A stretch of DNA of 64,000 nt from the NCBI GenBank assembly GCA_905250025.1, contig CAJNOJ010000250.1, forward strand, positions 1 to 64,000, read 5' to 3'. The notes under the pieces are model-generated. The model was not told the DNA's origin, ran no database searches, and saw only the letters and a program-made list of their open reading frames with translations. This document shows, one piece after another, positions 46,900-59,297 of this stretch. The position numbers and the translations under genes were made by a program. The stretch's first letter is position 1, and each line of letters begins with the position of its first letter. This DNA comes from Adineta ricciae. Lineage: Eukaryota > Rotifera > Eurotatoria > Adinetida > Adinetidae.

Positions 46900-49519
46900 T
46901 TAAGTAGCAATTATTCCGCTGTCAGTTGACTGACGTTTTCGTTCGTACCATATCGGTACTGTTGCCAAGCGTGCTAATTGGATTGCTTCATACCACAGTT
47001 TAACATAAAACGAAGAGATATTGTTGGCATCCATCTTACTGTTATTAATATAATCATTTTCGATCGTCATAAGTTGATGATTTGGTCTTATAGCAAATCT
47101 GTACATTTTCTCATTGTAATTCAATATCAATGTGCATGTTTCCTCATTCTTTGACATCTCACAAAGTTCAATGAGATTGATTGAAAATTCTTCGACTTGA
47201 TCTAATTTTGCACCATAGATATATAGATAATGATCATCTTGTAAATCAATCCAAACAATAACATTTGTTGCCAAATTTTCAAAATCGCCGAAAAGAATCG
47301 TTCGATTGGGATCACGAAGTCGTTTTGTTGTCGAAACGATATTTTTCGTTGTGCCAGTCGCATAAGTAAAACATTTATCGCACACGCGTGTCGGACCTTT
47401 GCTAGCACAATATTTCAAAACGAGTTTCTTGGTCGAACAGGATGTACAAATACATCGTCCACATGAACGACAATGGTGACGGGAAGGTATCAATGTAGAG
47501 CCGAAACGATTGTGACAGATTTGACAACGTTTTACGTCATTATCATTCACCCAAACAGGCGCACACATACCGAACTCTTCTGGATTAGAAGAATGAGAAG
47601 CTAATTCGAAGAGTCAAACAATGATACTTAAGTTGTTCAAAAACGATTTAGATTTTACCTGGACACATCCGACTTGTTTTGAGCAGTTTTTCGCTTGCTT
47701 TTGTTATGTTACCGATCCATTTTTGTCTGTCATGCTCTTTATCGGCGAGAAAGTCATAACATTTTTCGATAGCTTTCACCCGAAAAGGATAGATGGTCAC
47801 ATTCGAGTGCCGTTGATTGATAAGACTCAATGTATTTGACTCTACTTGTTCAGGTTCCAGAATATCAATTGTTAAGTTTTCCAGTGATAAATGTCGTTTG
47901 AATTCAAGTTTCTCGCCTGATTCTTCGCAAACAAGCAAACATTTCGAGAATAGAAGTAGATAGCATTGGTCAACACCTATTCGCCGACGTGGGGATCGTC
48001 GTTTCAGTACACCGTGCCAAAGAAGGCGTTGTTGTTTGAAGTAATCGAGTTTACTATCGAATCGGGCTTTTAGTTTCTTTATCTGTCTTTCGGATATTGT
48101 TAGTTCATCTTCACACCGCACGGCAATCTGTCGAAGTTCATCGCGTATAGAAGATGTATGTTCATACACCGCAGAACTTGTATTTAGACGTTTCAAATAA
48201 TTGTCCATGAGTAGAATATACCTAAAATAAAGTGTTCATATGTTTCAACCTTGAAATGTGCGATTTAAAAACAAGTTTCAATATCACTAATGACTCACCC
48301 CAATAAACGTTGATTAGCACAATTTAGTTCAGTAAGTGGGTATAAATTTCCCAGATACACTTGACATTGTAGCATTGCTCGATTTAAGAACGAACCAGGT
48401 TTACATAAATCCTCTAGTTTTCGCTGATTTTCATCGTATGTTAAATAGTATGTCTTATATAAACTTTCAATTGTTTGGTAATTGTGCTCTAGAACGGACC
48501 ATAGATAATCCGTATAATTACTCGATCTACATCGTTCAAAATGGGGTAGAATGACATGAAGATGAAACTTGTATATTTGTTTTAATATAATCTTCAATGG
48601 TCTGTATACATTCTTGAATCGATGTAGGAATGTCTTTTCTTTCACACAGATTTCTTGAATTTTCCTCGGAACAACGTAACAGAGAACATGAAGTTTTTCA
48701 ATATAAGTTCGTTCAGTTGCATATACTTCATTATAACGTTCTGCAGGAATGATTTCCTAGATGAATACCATAATACATGTTTAGCGATGGTGATAAAGAG
48801 TAACACGAACCTTTTCTCTCATACAATCTTCATCTTCGTCACAGGAAGACAGATCCGAAGGATCATCGATTGAACTCGATGATATACCAAAATCGTCATT
48901 GGTATTATCCCCGTGAGAAGGTACATATGAACACTGTGATTCGGTCTGGATTGGATTCAAGCTATCGGAGAGATGACCATCCGGAGAATCCTTGAAAATA
49001 AAACAAAATTTTGATAGAACGGCTTTGTAATCAATAATTATACTTACAGGACTCTTAATTGTTCGCGTATCGGACTCTACTGAACATTGTTTCATCAACG
49101 ACGTTAGTGAAGTTCTACGCTCTGCTGTTTGAGTTACTAACTTTTTAGGTAAATCTAATATTCGTGTAAAAGGTGAATTGGGAACTATAGGCTTTGGCTT
49201 AATTCTCTGGGATTGAACTAAAATCAACGAGACTTGTGCAATTTTCCAATCTTGGGATCGATAAAAACATACTGTCTTGCATAGAATTTCGTTTTTCAAT
49301 TTGTTCGATCAATCCAGCGACATCAACTGTCTCTTTTCTCATTGCTATAGATTCGTTAGAAGATGCTGAAGACAGTGTTCGGTTGCGTTTGACCACTCTT
49401 TGCAGTACTGGCTCATACTTAGTTTCAGTTTGTATTCGCATAGTTTGCATTGTTCGATATCGACTGTAAGTTACCGGTGGTGGATGATTACGATCTTCAC
49501 TGTAGTGTTTGTCAGACAT
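46900..49519 (-). CDS. FGD-family RhoGEF (DH-PH-FYVE-PH)
   Basis: Exons 49519..49273, 49217..49048, 48990..48811, 48756..48299, 48221..47659 and 47579..46900 give 765 residues. Order: disordered N-terminus (1-199); DH domain from about 200 (ATERTYIEKLHVL, NRAMLQCQVYLGNL); PH1 at about 410-530 (CYLLLFSKCLLVC); FYVE zinc finger at about 545-610 with its WVND, RHHCRSCGR and RVC motifs; C-terminal PH2. FGD proteins activate Cdc42-type GTPases and bind PI3P membranes, linking phosphoinositides to actin. Which of FGD1-6 it corresponds to is not clear. Intron 1 uses a GTATGT donor; without it the frame stops at once. Introns are mostly 49-77 nt. Confidence 0.93.
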
Positions 49520-49941
49520 ATTCTTCTTGAATATTGTTGTGCGAAGAGAAACAAGAGAATGAAATGACGTGAGTATAAAAGTACACTTTGTATTCTCTGA
49601 GAAATTTTTGCTATATAGTAATAATTTTAATAGATAAGTGTTTTTGGATGACACATTGCGAGAGAATGAAATGACAAATACATGATTTCAGGTGTACCAT
49701 AATGCCGTTATCTACTCCTATGCGAATTTTATCAGTTATTTCGAGAAAAAGAATTTTCATTTTTTTTTTACTTCGCGAAACGAAAAAGAAATGAGCCGAC
49801 GTCAAAAGATAATATTTAAACAAAGAAATTAATATTTATATTAAAACCTAGAAATATCAGTGTACACACATATAAAAGCAAACATTTTCTGACCCTTGAC
49901 GTGAAAATATTTTCAAAACAGTTTTTTCGTCACTCTTCGTA
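49520..49941. other. Intergenic region between MAX and the FGD-like gene
   Basis: 422 nt, AT-rich, no gene seen. Confidence 0.45.
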
Positions 49942-51607
49942 TTACGAAGATATTGAAGATGAATTTTCGTTTGTTAGTAAATTTATCGTTGTTTGAATAC
50001 CATTAAAATTCAAATCATGTTTAACTCGTTGCTGTTCTTGTTGATGATTCTGAATTTGTCGGGTATATTGGCCAGTTTCTTTGACACGTTCGAGTAGGCG
50101 TACTGAAAAGAGACAAGAATTGAAAATATATGAGAAAAATATCTTTGTTTTACCTTGCAATTCAATGGCCGCATTTTGTCGTTTTAGTTCATCGATACTC
50201 GTTTGATTAGATTGGTTTTTGCTCTTTATAGTACGAATGTATTCCGTTGCTGATTTGAGAACATGAGCACGAGATGCCTGAAATAATTTGAATAGGATTC
50301 AAAAGCTCAGTCTGTGTGAATCGTCTGACACACGGACAATTCGTCGCCTATGTAGACTATAGTGAATACGAAGACTACACTTTCGTCAATGATTCCTTTG
50401 GTAATGCGAAATGAAACCTAGTATTCTTATGATATTTCTAACAAAAAATATGAACAAATTTGAAAAGGTATAAGATACGATATTATCGAAGTGACAAAAA
50501 GAAAACATTACTTTATCGAGTATCAAGCAAAGTTCGATCTTCATTGACTTATTAAATGGTTGTCAGTATCAATGATCACATAAAAGTTCAACTAGTCTTT
50601 GATTCTGAGAAACTAATCCACGAACACGTTCATGGATTTTTTAATAGTTTATTTACTAAATATTCATTTTGTTTTAAAATGTGTTGACTCTTGTTAATGA
50701 TACTCGAGAAGTTTTTCTTACGAAATCGCAATCAACTGTCAATTATCATTTTCCTGATAGACCATCGTTCTAGCAAGTATTACTACTCTGTTATATTAGA
50801 ATACTGATAGTTGTCTTTACTGTCTATTAAGTGTTGGAAATTTCTTACGTAGAGCGCCTTTTGTCAAAAACTAATCGTAAACACTATACTACTCGACGGC
50901 GTACAGGCTTCCTTGACTTAATACATGCTAAACTTGTCACATCGGGTTTTTTTAATTGTTCACGGTCTAGAGATGTGCACGGATCAAAATGTTCTGTTTT
51001 AGATCCGAACCTATTAGCAATACGTTGCGCTTCCTAAGAATGTGAAAAAAGTATTTTTCGATGCAGAATTCTTCGGTCTACAGGTTTTAGCTACCTCCAA
51101 TGTTAAAATAAAGTATACCACCGCGTAGATCAAAGAATTGTGTATCGAAAAACATTGTTCTCACATTTTTACCAAGTACAATGTATTACTGACATGTTCG
51201 TGTTTAGAACAAAACATTTTGCTCCGTGCACATTTCTGTTACGAACATAGTTGTTGCCTTGAGATCTATGCCACTCTTCATCGACCTGTATATTTTCGTA
51301 ATCTTGTTACAATTAATTAATTCAGCGATGAATTGTCCGTCCGCGGAATCGAATCATTTTCAGAGAACATTACCTTTTCTCCTTTAAGTGATGGGATTAC
51401 ATCACGTAGATCACCGAAACTGCCTTTGATATGATCACGTCGCTTTCTTTCTAAAGCGTTATGATGTGCTCGTCTTTCAGCTTGATTCGGTCCGTTGTTT
51501 CGCGCATGCATTGCCATTTCAATATCTTCACTATCCATGTCATCGACGCCTATGTGAGTACCGTTCAAATGATCCTGAAACTGATCAAGATCCAAATCTA
51601 GAGACAT
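49942..51607 (-). CDS. MAX: MAX, bHLH-leucine zipper partner of MYC/MAD
   Basis: Exons 51607..51374, 50277..50154 and 50102..49942 give 172 residues (human 160). The basic region and helix 1 ([19 protein letters not shown]) are nearly identical to MAX, followed by [12 protein letters not shown], then [20 protein letters not shown], then the zipper [23 protein letters not shown] dimerises with itself, MYC, MXD or MNT on CACGTG. The exon junction after GEK matches the family's loop position. The C-terminal tail is Gln/Asn-rich and unlike vertebrate MAX. A TTTTCTAG acceptor lies a few bases before the ATG, only about 60 bp after the stop of the upstream KH gene. Intron 1 is long (1,096 nt) with nothing recognised in it. 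Confidence 0.94.
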
Positions 51608-51670
51608 GCTATCTAGAAAACAAGTAACAAAGTAAACAAAACGATAGGAAAGCGACAAGAAAAAGTCAAG

Positions 51671-52707
51671 CTAATCTTCATTTTCATCATCGAGAATAAT
51701 TTCAACATTGGAAATAAAACTCTAAAACAAAAGGAGATATGAATAAATTTTTCTTAATGATTTGATGGCTATCATTTGCCATCACTACACACGTATCTCA
51801 AGACGTAACAGTGTTCAGTAGTGTAGAACGATTAGTGTCCTTCACATTAAGAGCACAGAAAAAAATTATGGCAAAGGAAGAAAATCAACAACGATGTAGT
51901 ACTCATACCGGTTTTATATCTGATCTATTTTCACGTTCTTGTTGCTTTTGTTCGAAATTATGGAGTCGTTCTTCGACGAGTGCCTTGAAACAGACACGAA
52001 ATATTCGATTTCACATTTTACATGATATTCAAATTCGCGTCTTACTTTAGCTGCTGCAATTTGTTCACTGGTACCCGATATAATTAACCGTGAAAAGTTC
52101 TTCTTTTCGACGTTATCAATGATTTTCTTGTCCATATTAAGACGTGCTTTCGAAGTATCCCGAATATCTCTGATGGTCGCACCATTTCGTCCAATCAAAT
52201 AGCCACAAGCATTTTCCGGTATGAACATTTCGATCTGTTCATACTGTGGTAAATCAGCAATCATTCGACGTATTTCCACTTCGGCTTCATAGACATGATG
52301 TTGTTGACCTCGAATGATTAAGATTCGATAGTTTTCATCCAAACTTTTTTCATCTTCTTTAGCAAATACACAACGAACAGAAAACTGTTGTTGAAACTGA
52401 AACAAACGAAAGAAGTGTTATCTATCGTAACTCAACTTTTTCTTACGCGTTTTATCACTTCACCACCTTTACCAATTATACTTCCAACGCAATAGACAGG
52501 AACTCGTACTTCAAGTACAAGATATTCTGAACGATTTGAACGAATCTGTCCTTCTGAAATCCAAGCACACGTGCGTAAATATTTTTAACGAAAATAACAC
52601 GACTGACTTTTCTGATTACTGTAATACCAAATGATACTACCAATAATAATACAACTGCTAGGCACTAATAGACCGTAGAGAAGGCGACGATCAACAGAAG
52701 CGAACAT
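51671..52707 (-). CDS. TDRKH/Papi-like two-KH protein without a Tudor domain
   Basis: Exons 52707..52620, 52553..52447, 52396..52046, 51983..51909 and 51721..51671 give 223 residues. An N-terminal membrane anchor (LLYGLLVPSSCIIIGSIIWYY) is followed by KH1 with IIGKGGEVIK and KH2 with CGYLIGRNGATIRDI and RLIISGTSEQIAAAK. The order anchor-KH-KH matches TDRKH/Papi, the mitochondrial outer-membrane protein that helps trim Piwi-bound RNAs. That family continues into a Tudor domain binding methyl-arginine on Piwi; here the frame instead ends in a short coiled tail and acidic end (EIILDDENED) before TAG. RNA binding is likely; the piRNA link is inferred from family. Confidence 0.86.
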
Positions 52708-55700
52708 TTTTTACTACACGAGATGGTTTTTAATGCGATGAGTCATATGCTCAATTACACAACCGATTAGCGACATCTAAACATTTGTTATATTTATGAT
52801 AGTTATTATGTAAAAGCTGTTTTTATATTCATTTAAAAGGCTTTTGTTATTATTAGATAAAAATTTCGTTTATAAAATCATCCGAGAAATCGATCAATCA
52901 TGGGGTAGCGTTTTTAGTTCCACCCATCCTACCTTGAATGTTATAAAAATCGTTTTAACGAAGCTTCAAGCACGATCTAATGCAAGGATAAGAGTTAATT
53001 AACAATGAATGTTGTTATCACGAACAAAAATGACCAACAAAAGCTTTGATTCATAAATTGTATAGATTACCAATGCAATTCGATGGTCATATATCTAACT
53101 TGTAGGTCATTGTTTCAAGAAGATATATTAAGAACATTATAAATATTTGTATTGGTCTCAGCAGACCTTCAAATCAAACATTGTTTACTTGTATTGTTCT
53201 ACCAATACTATAGACAGTTGTGCTTAATGTTACTCATACTCATTTACAATAACCATAGGAGGTTATGTGAGTTATTTGGATATATCTAATTGTAATACAC
53301 TTTTATAGAAATGATTTAAATCTTTACTGTGACGGAACGAACTCGGTTATACGATTTAGAATGTTATATAACCATCGTTAAATTATATTTATTACACATG
53401 GTTAACGTTTGCATCCAACCTTCTTCTCGACATATCCCATAAACGATTTTTTGACGTTTATATTAGTATATTTCTGACAACTACTTCTGTTTGGTATTAA
53501 TATGTTTAATGCCTCATCGAAAAAATCGAGCGACGCTTTATCGTTCAGAAATAATCGTTTTATATTAGCGTTCGGAAAATCTATTCATATGACAATAAAC
53601 ATTGTTCCTGCCGGATTAGCGCGAACAAGTTGACCCGCGGTCCAAATAATTGTTCTTATATTCTCTACTGAATTGATATTTATGCACGAAAATCAAATCG
53701 GACAGAAAATTTTGTTTTCCATGCGAGAAACAATTTAGAGAAATCTATTTAATACGCAAATCTAGCACGATTTCTTCGATCGAGAAAAACAAAATGTTGT
53801 TTACGAGAAGTATTGATACGATTAGAGTTCACACATTGTCTTACATATTTACAACTCTACACTATTTCAAGAAAAATCAAACACAGACATCGTCATGATT
53901 AACTTTGCTTCTTACGATTACTTTTTAGCGTGCCGAGGTTACCCTGAAACCAATGCTATAGTTTGTCAATCTGACAATTATGCATTCTCTCTTGAAATAT
54001 TGATAGAGTGCAATCTAAGTGACATCTAATAACAATAAGAACTTGTCACGAGATCGAGGGTGTATGTTCGGTCTTTACATAGTCAGATTCTACTTGATAA
54101 ACTTCGAATATATCTTCTATATCTTGTCGGACATCTAATTGAAATACTTTCTTTGCAAAGACTTGATCTGTGTTAGTTCAGACTGTTGATACATCTCGGT
54201 CGTAGTACCTTGCAATGTCGATTATATTGGTCGAATAACAAGATAAGCATCGATCTGTATAGCATATGAAAAGGAAATAAACAAATGTGATAATGAAATT
54301 TTAAGTGCAGTGAAGATGTAACAATGATCTATTAATTAAATTACACAGTTTTTGATGCGTTGTTGTTGTTGTTATTTTTCTCGGTAGGAATTCATCATTA
54401 ATCTTTTCTTCTTCGTCCTGTTCTGGATTTGATATGTTCGGTGAATGTTATTTTGATCTAATAAAATGTATGCCGAGTGTTTTTCGTATTGATGCCCACA
54501 CATTGACAAGCAACATATTGACGATGTTTGACAAATGTCATTATGCTGGAAAGTCACTCAGTCAGAGTGATCATAACATTTCTCAATTACTTCTCTTTTG
54601 TTTCTCGAACTTTTCGATTATCTCGTTTTACATAATGTCAAACTGATGTGCTTATATATGATGAGATAATTGCTAATATCAAGAATATTATCACTATTGT
54701 TTATTCATCCAGTTCACCACCCCGTTCGGATTGATTTATATATGCATCGATGAGAGAATTACGGCTACAATCAGTTCATTTTGTTCTCTATGTGAAAAAA
54801 AGTTTTTCCGAATAGATTATTGAATGATTTTCTTTGACCTTCGACAAGAAGAACGCCTGTTGACATTCATACTTGTATTTGCATAAGTTTTCATTTAAAT
54901 ACAGAATAGACTCATCCATCAGTGTACGACATATATATTTATGTATTCAAATAAATGATTATTTGTATTGATTAAGAACTTAAAATTTATTATATGTTTC
55001 ATTAAAAACAAAACGAACTAATAGAATGACTTAGTCCTGAAATATGGATGAATCGTTAAATGAACATGCGATATGTCGTTAGGTTTGTTATATACGTACG
55101 CCCACATCCAATCTTTCGTATGCATCAAGTCAAGGAAAAACTTATACACCAGAAAAAAAGCATATATGGGAAAAAAAACGAGTAATAACCTTTTCTTGTT
55201 TCGTTGTCTATTGTGGTACTTCATTATCTTTGGATACTTGTATCGTTTCATGTATAACTATGCCTTCTTTTTTTGTCTCTCTACTATTCTCATTCATCTG
55301 TACAAGTATCTCCAATGATACATATGTATATACACATTCGTCAACTGTTGATGTCACAAAGGGGATGGCTATATAATCGTGTATACGGGCACTAATATCT
55401 CCTCTTTATTCTTTTTGTCGTTCTTGTTCTTCCTAGCTTGCTTTTTTTTCATTATTTGCAACAGATTGTACATTCCTGAAAACGAACCAAATGGTAGATG
55501 TAGAATATGATCATAATGTATGAAATCATCTGCCTCCCATATCAAACATAGTCAACAATAGAAAATCTTTGTAACATGTAAGTGTTATTAATGTGAATCT
55601 ACACAAAGTACATAGAAAAAAAAGTTCTCCCTAAGTATACTTGAAAGTTTTTAAGCTCTTCATTTCAGTTGAAGATGACACAAATTTGATTTGATGCTTT

Positions 55701-56360
55701 CTATATTACTTAGACGACAACCTACCCTAAGAAAAGTGATCGATTAGAAGAATGATGGCAGAGTGCATGCCGAGGAATATATATATACATATATGTTGCG
55801 CTGTCAATGCCTATCAGATATGTAAAGATTGCTGTGGTTAATTGAAAGAAATGTTACAGTATTCGAAGATGTATCGTTGTGATAATCACAAAGGACAAAG
55901 CGACTTTCTCTTTTTCTTCTTCTTCTTCTTCTCACGTTGTACTAGTTCTGTTTCTATTTTAATAATCGTAATTTTCCGTTGTTTGACACAATCGGGCAGT
56001 GTTTCTTCTGGATTACATTCCAGTCGTTTTGTCCTGCAAGCAAATAACAAAGGAAATGAAATTTTATGACATTGATTTGATTTCCTGTGATAATGCAAAA
56101 CTAAAAGAGAGGACAAAAACGAGAATCAGCAGGGAAAATGAAGAGTAGGCGTCTAGCAGGTAATTGGTTTCGCTTTAGAAATGAAACAAATGACATAAAT
56201 AGAATGCATTTCGTTACTCTACTTCATTTCCTGTTTTCTAAATATCATTTAACTAAATAAATGATTGTCACAGGTTATTTTATCTTGCCAATCAATCACT
56301 CATCCATCTACTGAACACTAAACTTTTCTCGTTCTATAATCCCGTCTTTTTTCTCTCTGC
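52708..56360. other. Gene-poor 3.6-kb stretch before the gap
   Basis: AT-rich with long runs lacking coding character. Frames at 54372..54646 and 55018..55318 overlap on both strands and show no family motif. I see no similarity between its last few hundred bases and the sequence left of copy A, so the duplication does not visibly extend across the gap. Confidence 0.45.
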
Positions 56361-56445
56361 NNNNNNNNNNNNNNNNNNNNNNNNNNNNNNNNNNNNNNNN
56401 NNNNNNNNNNNNNNNNNNNNNNNNNNNNNNNNNNNNNNNNNNNNN
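56361..56445. other. Assembly gap (85 N)
   Basis: A run of 85 undetermined bases. Sequence to its right starts inside the last exon of the VWA gene (copy B); sequence to its left is unrelated. About 500 nt of coding sequence present in copy A has no counterpart here, so the N count does not reflect a simple missing piece. Confidence 1.
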
Positions 56446-59086
56446 TCGATTAATGCTAGAAATATTTCGAGAAACGTTTGTATCGAAGATATGTATTGAT
56501 GTTGAGAATCAATAAGAAGAAGAATATCATAGTTTGTACTATGACAAGATATTCTATACTTGTTACAAACTGGGGGAACCAAATCAGACTGATTGGTATA
56601 TGATATCCATTGTCGAGGCGTACGTAAAGAATAGTCATTCATGCCATAGTTACCCTCGCTTTCCCATAGAACGTCTATACCCGGAGTATTCGAACAATGT
56701 GGAACACTCATCGGCATTTCGGTATATATTGTTCGATTGTTGTTGACATAATTATCATCAATCAGTGGACCATTGGCATAGTCGCTTGCATCCACGAACT
56801 CCGCTAGAAGAGAAAGTGCAGCAATGAAAAGTGTGATTTCGTGAAAGTCAACGTGATTGAAACATGCGCTGTTCTAATCCAGATTTATTTCAACCAAACT
56901 TACGTGCTAGGGTACTGGTAGTGGTTAACGCCAGTCTTTGTTGGACAGTCATTGTCGACGGCAGTAGTGGATCCACATTAATAATCACCCAACGACCGTT
57001 TGGTATTTTCTGCGCATATATATTCCGATCACCCAATGACCGATAGACAGGTGCAAAAAAGCATCGGTCAGTTGTTTGATAAAATGTATAATCGAATTTT
57101 TCTTTTAAACTCGAGCTCATATCTTGATTGTCTGACAATGTCAATAGTGGGCATTCACCTGTGGAGCGAACGTCCGCTTCTATGATATTAGAAGTATAGT
57201 TTTGATTTAGAAGTAGTTCGTCAACGGTTTGACATATGCGATCGTAATGATCGAAGAGTTGAGTTCCATGTACAGCATCACCAAGTTTCTCGTAGGTTTT
57301 AATATAATTATATGTCGCGGGTGGCGAAACTAAAGCATACTTAGCACTATGAACAAATGCTGAGTGTATATATTCAGCTACCCTCCTATCTGATAGTTTA
57401 TTAAAATCAACTACCATGATTCGTAGTGGCACCGATGCAACAAATTGTGCTAAACGTCTATCACGTTGTTTGTAATCATAGATATCTTTTGAACGTGATG
57501 TCAACAGGATAAGAACATGATTTTTTCTATCGTGTTTCGTATTGATTGAGCGCTTGTCTCGATACGGTTCTGTTGTTATATTAAGAATTGTCAGTATTGC
57601 GAGGTCATCTGAGTAGATTAATGGATATGGTTCCGTATAGACTTCATCGTCAGTTGTCTCATTCGTTGATGATTGGTATTGATCAGTAGAATTGATTACA
57701 CTCATTGGTAGCAAGAGACGACGCTTGAAGATTTGTGTTGCAACATTATGTATAGCTTCTGCCCATCGCACAGTGAAACGCTTTGGCGTTTCTAATTGTT
57801 TATTGAGCGCGTCAATTGAGTCAAACAATTGTTCAAGACTTTTCGATGATGTCTGATTGTCAAATGAATGCATCAAATGAAATGTATCACGATAATAACT
57901 TAGAGCAACTTGTGTTTGATTATAGAGTAACCAGATAAGAGATTTAGCCAATAATTTCATTTGATGAAATTCCTGGTCCGTTGTTGTTTCAGTTAAATCA
58001 AAGAGAAAAGCTAATTGACGCGTTTGACATGGCGATGACGGTGATGATGCATAGTAACATTTGAGATGAACATCTATGGTAGTCAAAGATATTCGCCTTA
58101 TCTTTGATTAATTATTTTCGAAAAATATGCTAGGAACGCATGATAATAGAATGAATTCATCAAATTGTCGAATGAAATATGAAGGACGTAGTGACATGAA
58201 TTCTCAAACGAACGATATTTTCTCATAGTAGACTGTTTACCCTGACAATCATTGTAGATTGAATCTTACGAGGGATAGTATCGGAGCGTAAAGTAACTTA
58301 TTCAACACTCTAGTTAAGGTAATCAATATGGATTTATTCTTCATGACTTGAAGTACTCGAACTGTCAAAGATAAGATAGGAAAATGACAGAAATAGACAA
58401 CTTAGCATAAGATGCGAAGAGAACTTCTTAAACTAAGCAGTAAGATATCATTTCTTCGAAAACTCTGTCTATGAGATGCCTCGAAACTAGACAGTGTATA
58501 TCATAAAATATGTCGTATCGTTTTTCTCTAATGAAAAGCGCAGAAATGAAATTCTCGACTTTAACAGTTTATATCTTACTTGGTGTGGGTTTGTATGTAT
58601 AACTGTTATTTGTCTCATGAACAATCACCTGTTGCCACCGTTGCCCTCGCCGTTGTTTTCCAAGTGGATGTTGAAACATGCCTAATGACATAGAAAGTAG
58701 TGGTTTCATATTCCAGCCATCACACCATTCGCGACGTCCTATTTTATACGTTGAATTAGTGGTATCGTAGAGAGACCACCGGCGATTTGTCGATGATTGA
58801 AACTGATACAGATTTGAATATTTCATCGAGCGAAAAACTGGTTTATTTTGACAGATATAATCCGTTTTATAAAACAATTTCTCTTGAACATCATTGAACT
58901 GATAGGAAATGACGCCCTGTGGCACATCGAGTTCAATTAATCGACAGAGATCATCGTTTCCACAGACATCTATTCAATTAATTTTATTCATTTAGAAAAA
59001 AAAGAAGAAACATTCGTCTTTTATATTTTAGACTTACGATGAAGGAGAATAAAAATAAGAAAGACAATAACATTATGCAGCAACAT
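56446..59086 (-). CDS. Secreted tandem VWA-domain protein, copy B, 3' end lost in gap
   Basis: Exons 59086..59038, 58969..58580, 58073..56904 and 56803..56446, the last cut by the gap inside the second VWA domain, so roughly the last 170 codons are missing. Exon 3 is one codon longer than in copy A (EADVRSTGE against EADRFTVE). About twenty amino-acid changes are scattered through exon 3, which is more than in the Inturned copies. The signal peptide is kept with one change (LLHN to LLHN-like). No frameshift or stop is seen, so loss of the 3' end reflects the gap rather than decay. Confidence 0.75.
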
Positions 59087-59297
59087 CCTTAACGATAACT
59101 AATCATCTAATGACTGTTAACATCTTTCTTTATTTTCCTGGTCTCCTTCATGTGACAGATATTGTTTACATATTCGGCATAACTCTTGTCACTTAGAATG
59201 ACATCCATTCTCTAGATAAACCAAGTATTTATATATTTCATATTTATACAGAAGAAAACACACGCAAACACACTCGTACACGCAATCTTTTCCTTTT

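Noticed and set aside
50278-51373. A nested gene in MAX intron 1, parallel to the anoctamin case
   Set aside because: The plus-strand frames at 50831..51320 have no splice structure, family motif or hydrophobic pattern.
53600-53700. GC-richer patch considered as a tRNA or other RNA gene
   Set aside because: No cloverleaf arms or GTTCRA T-loop could be found on either strand.
52708-56360. Transposon remnants or telomere-type repeats next to the gap
   Set aside because: No terminal repeats, transposase or reverse-transcriptase motifs and no tandem short G-rich repeat were seen.
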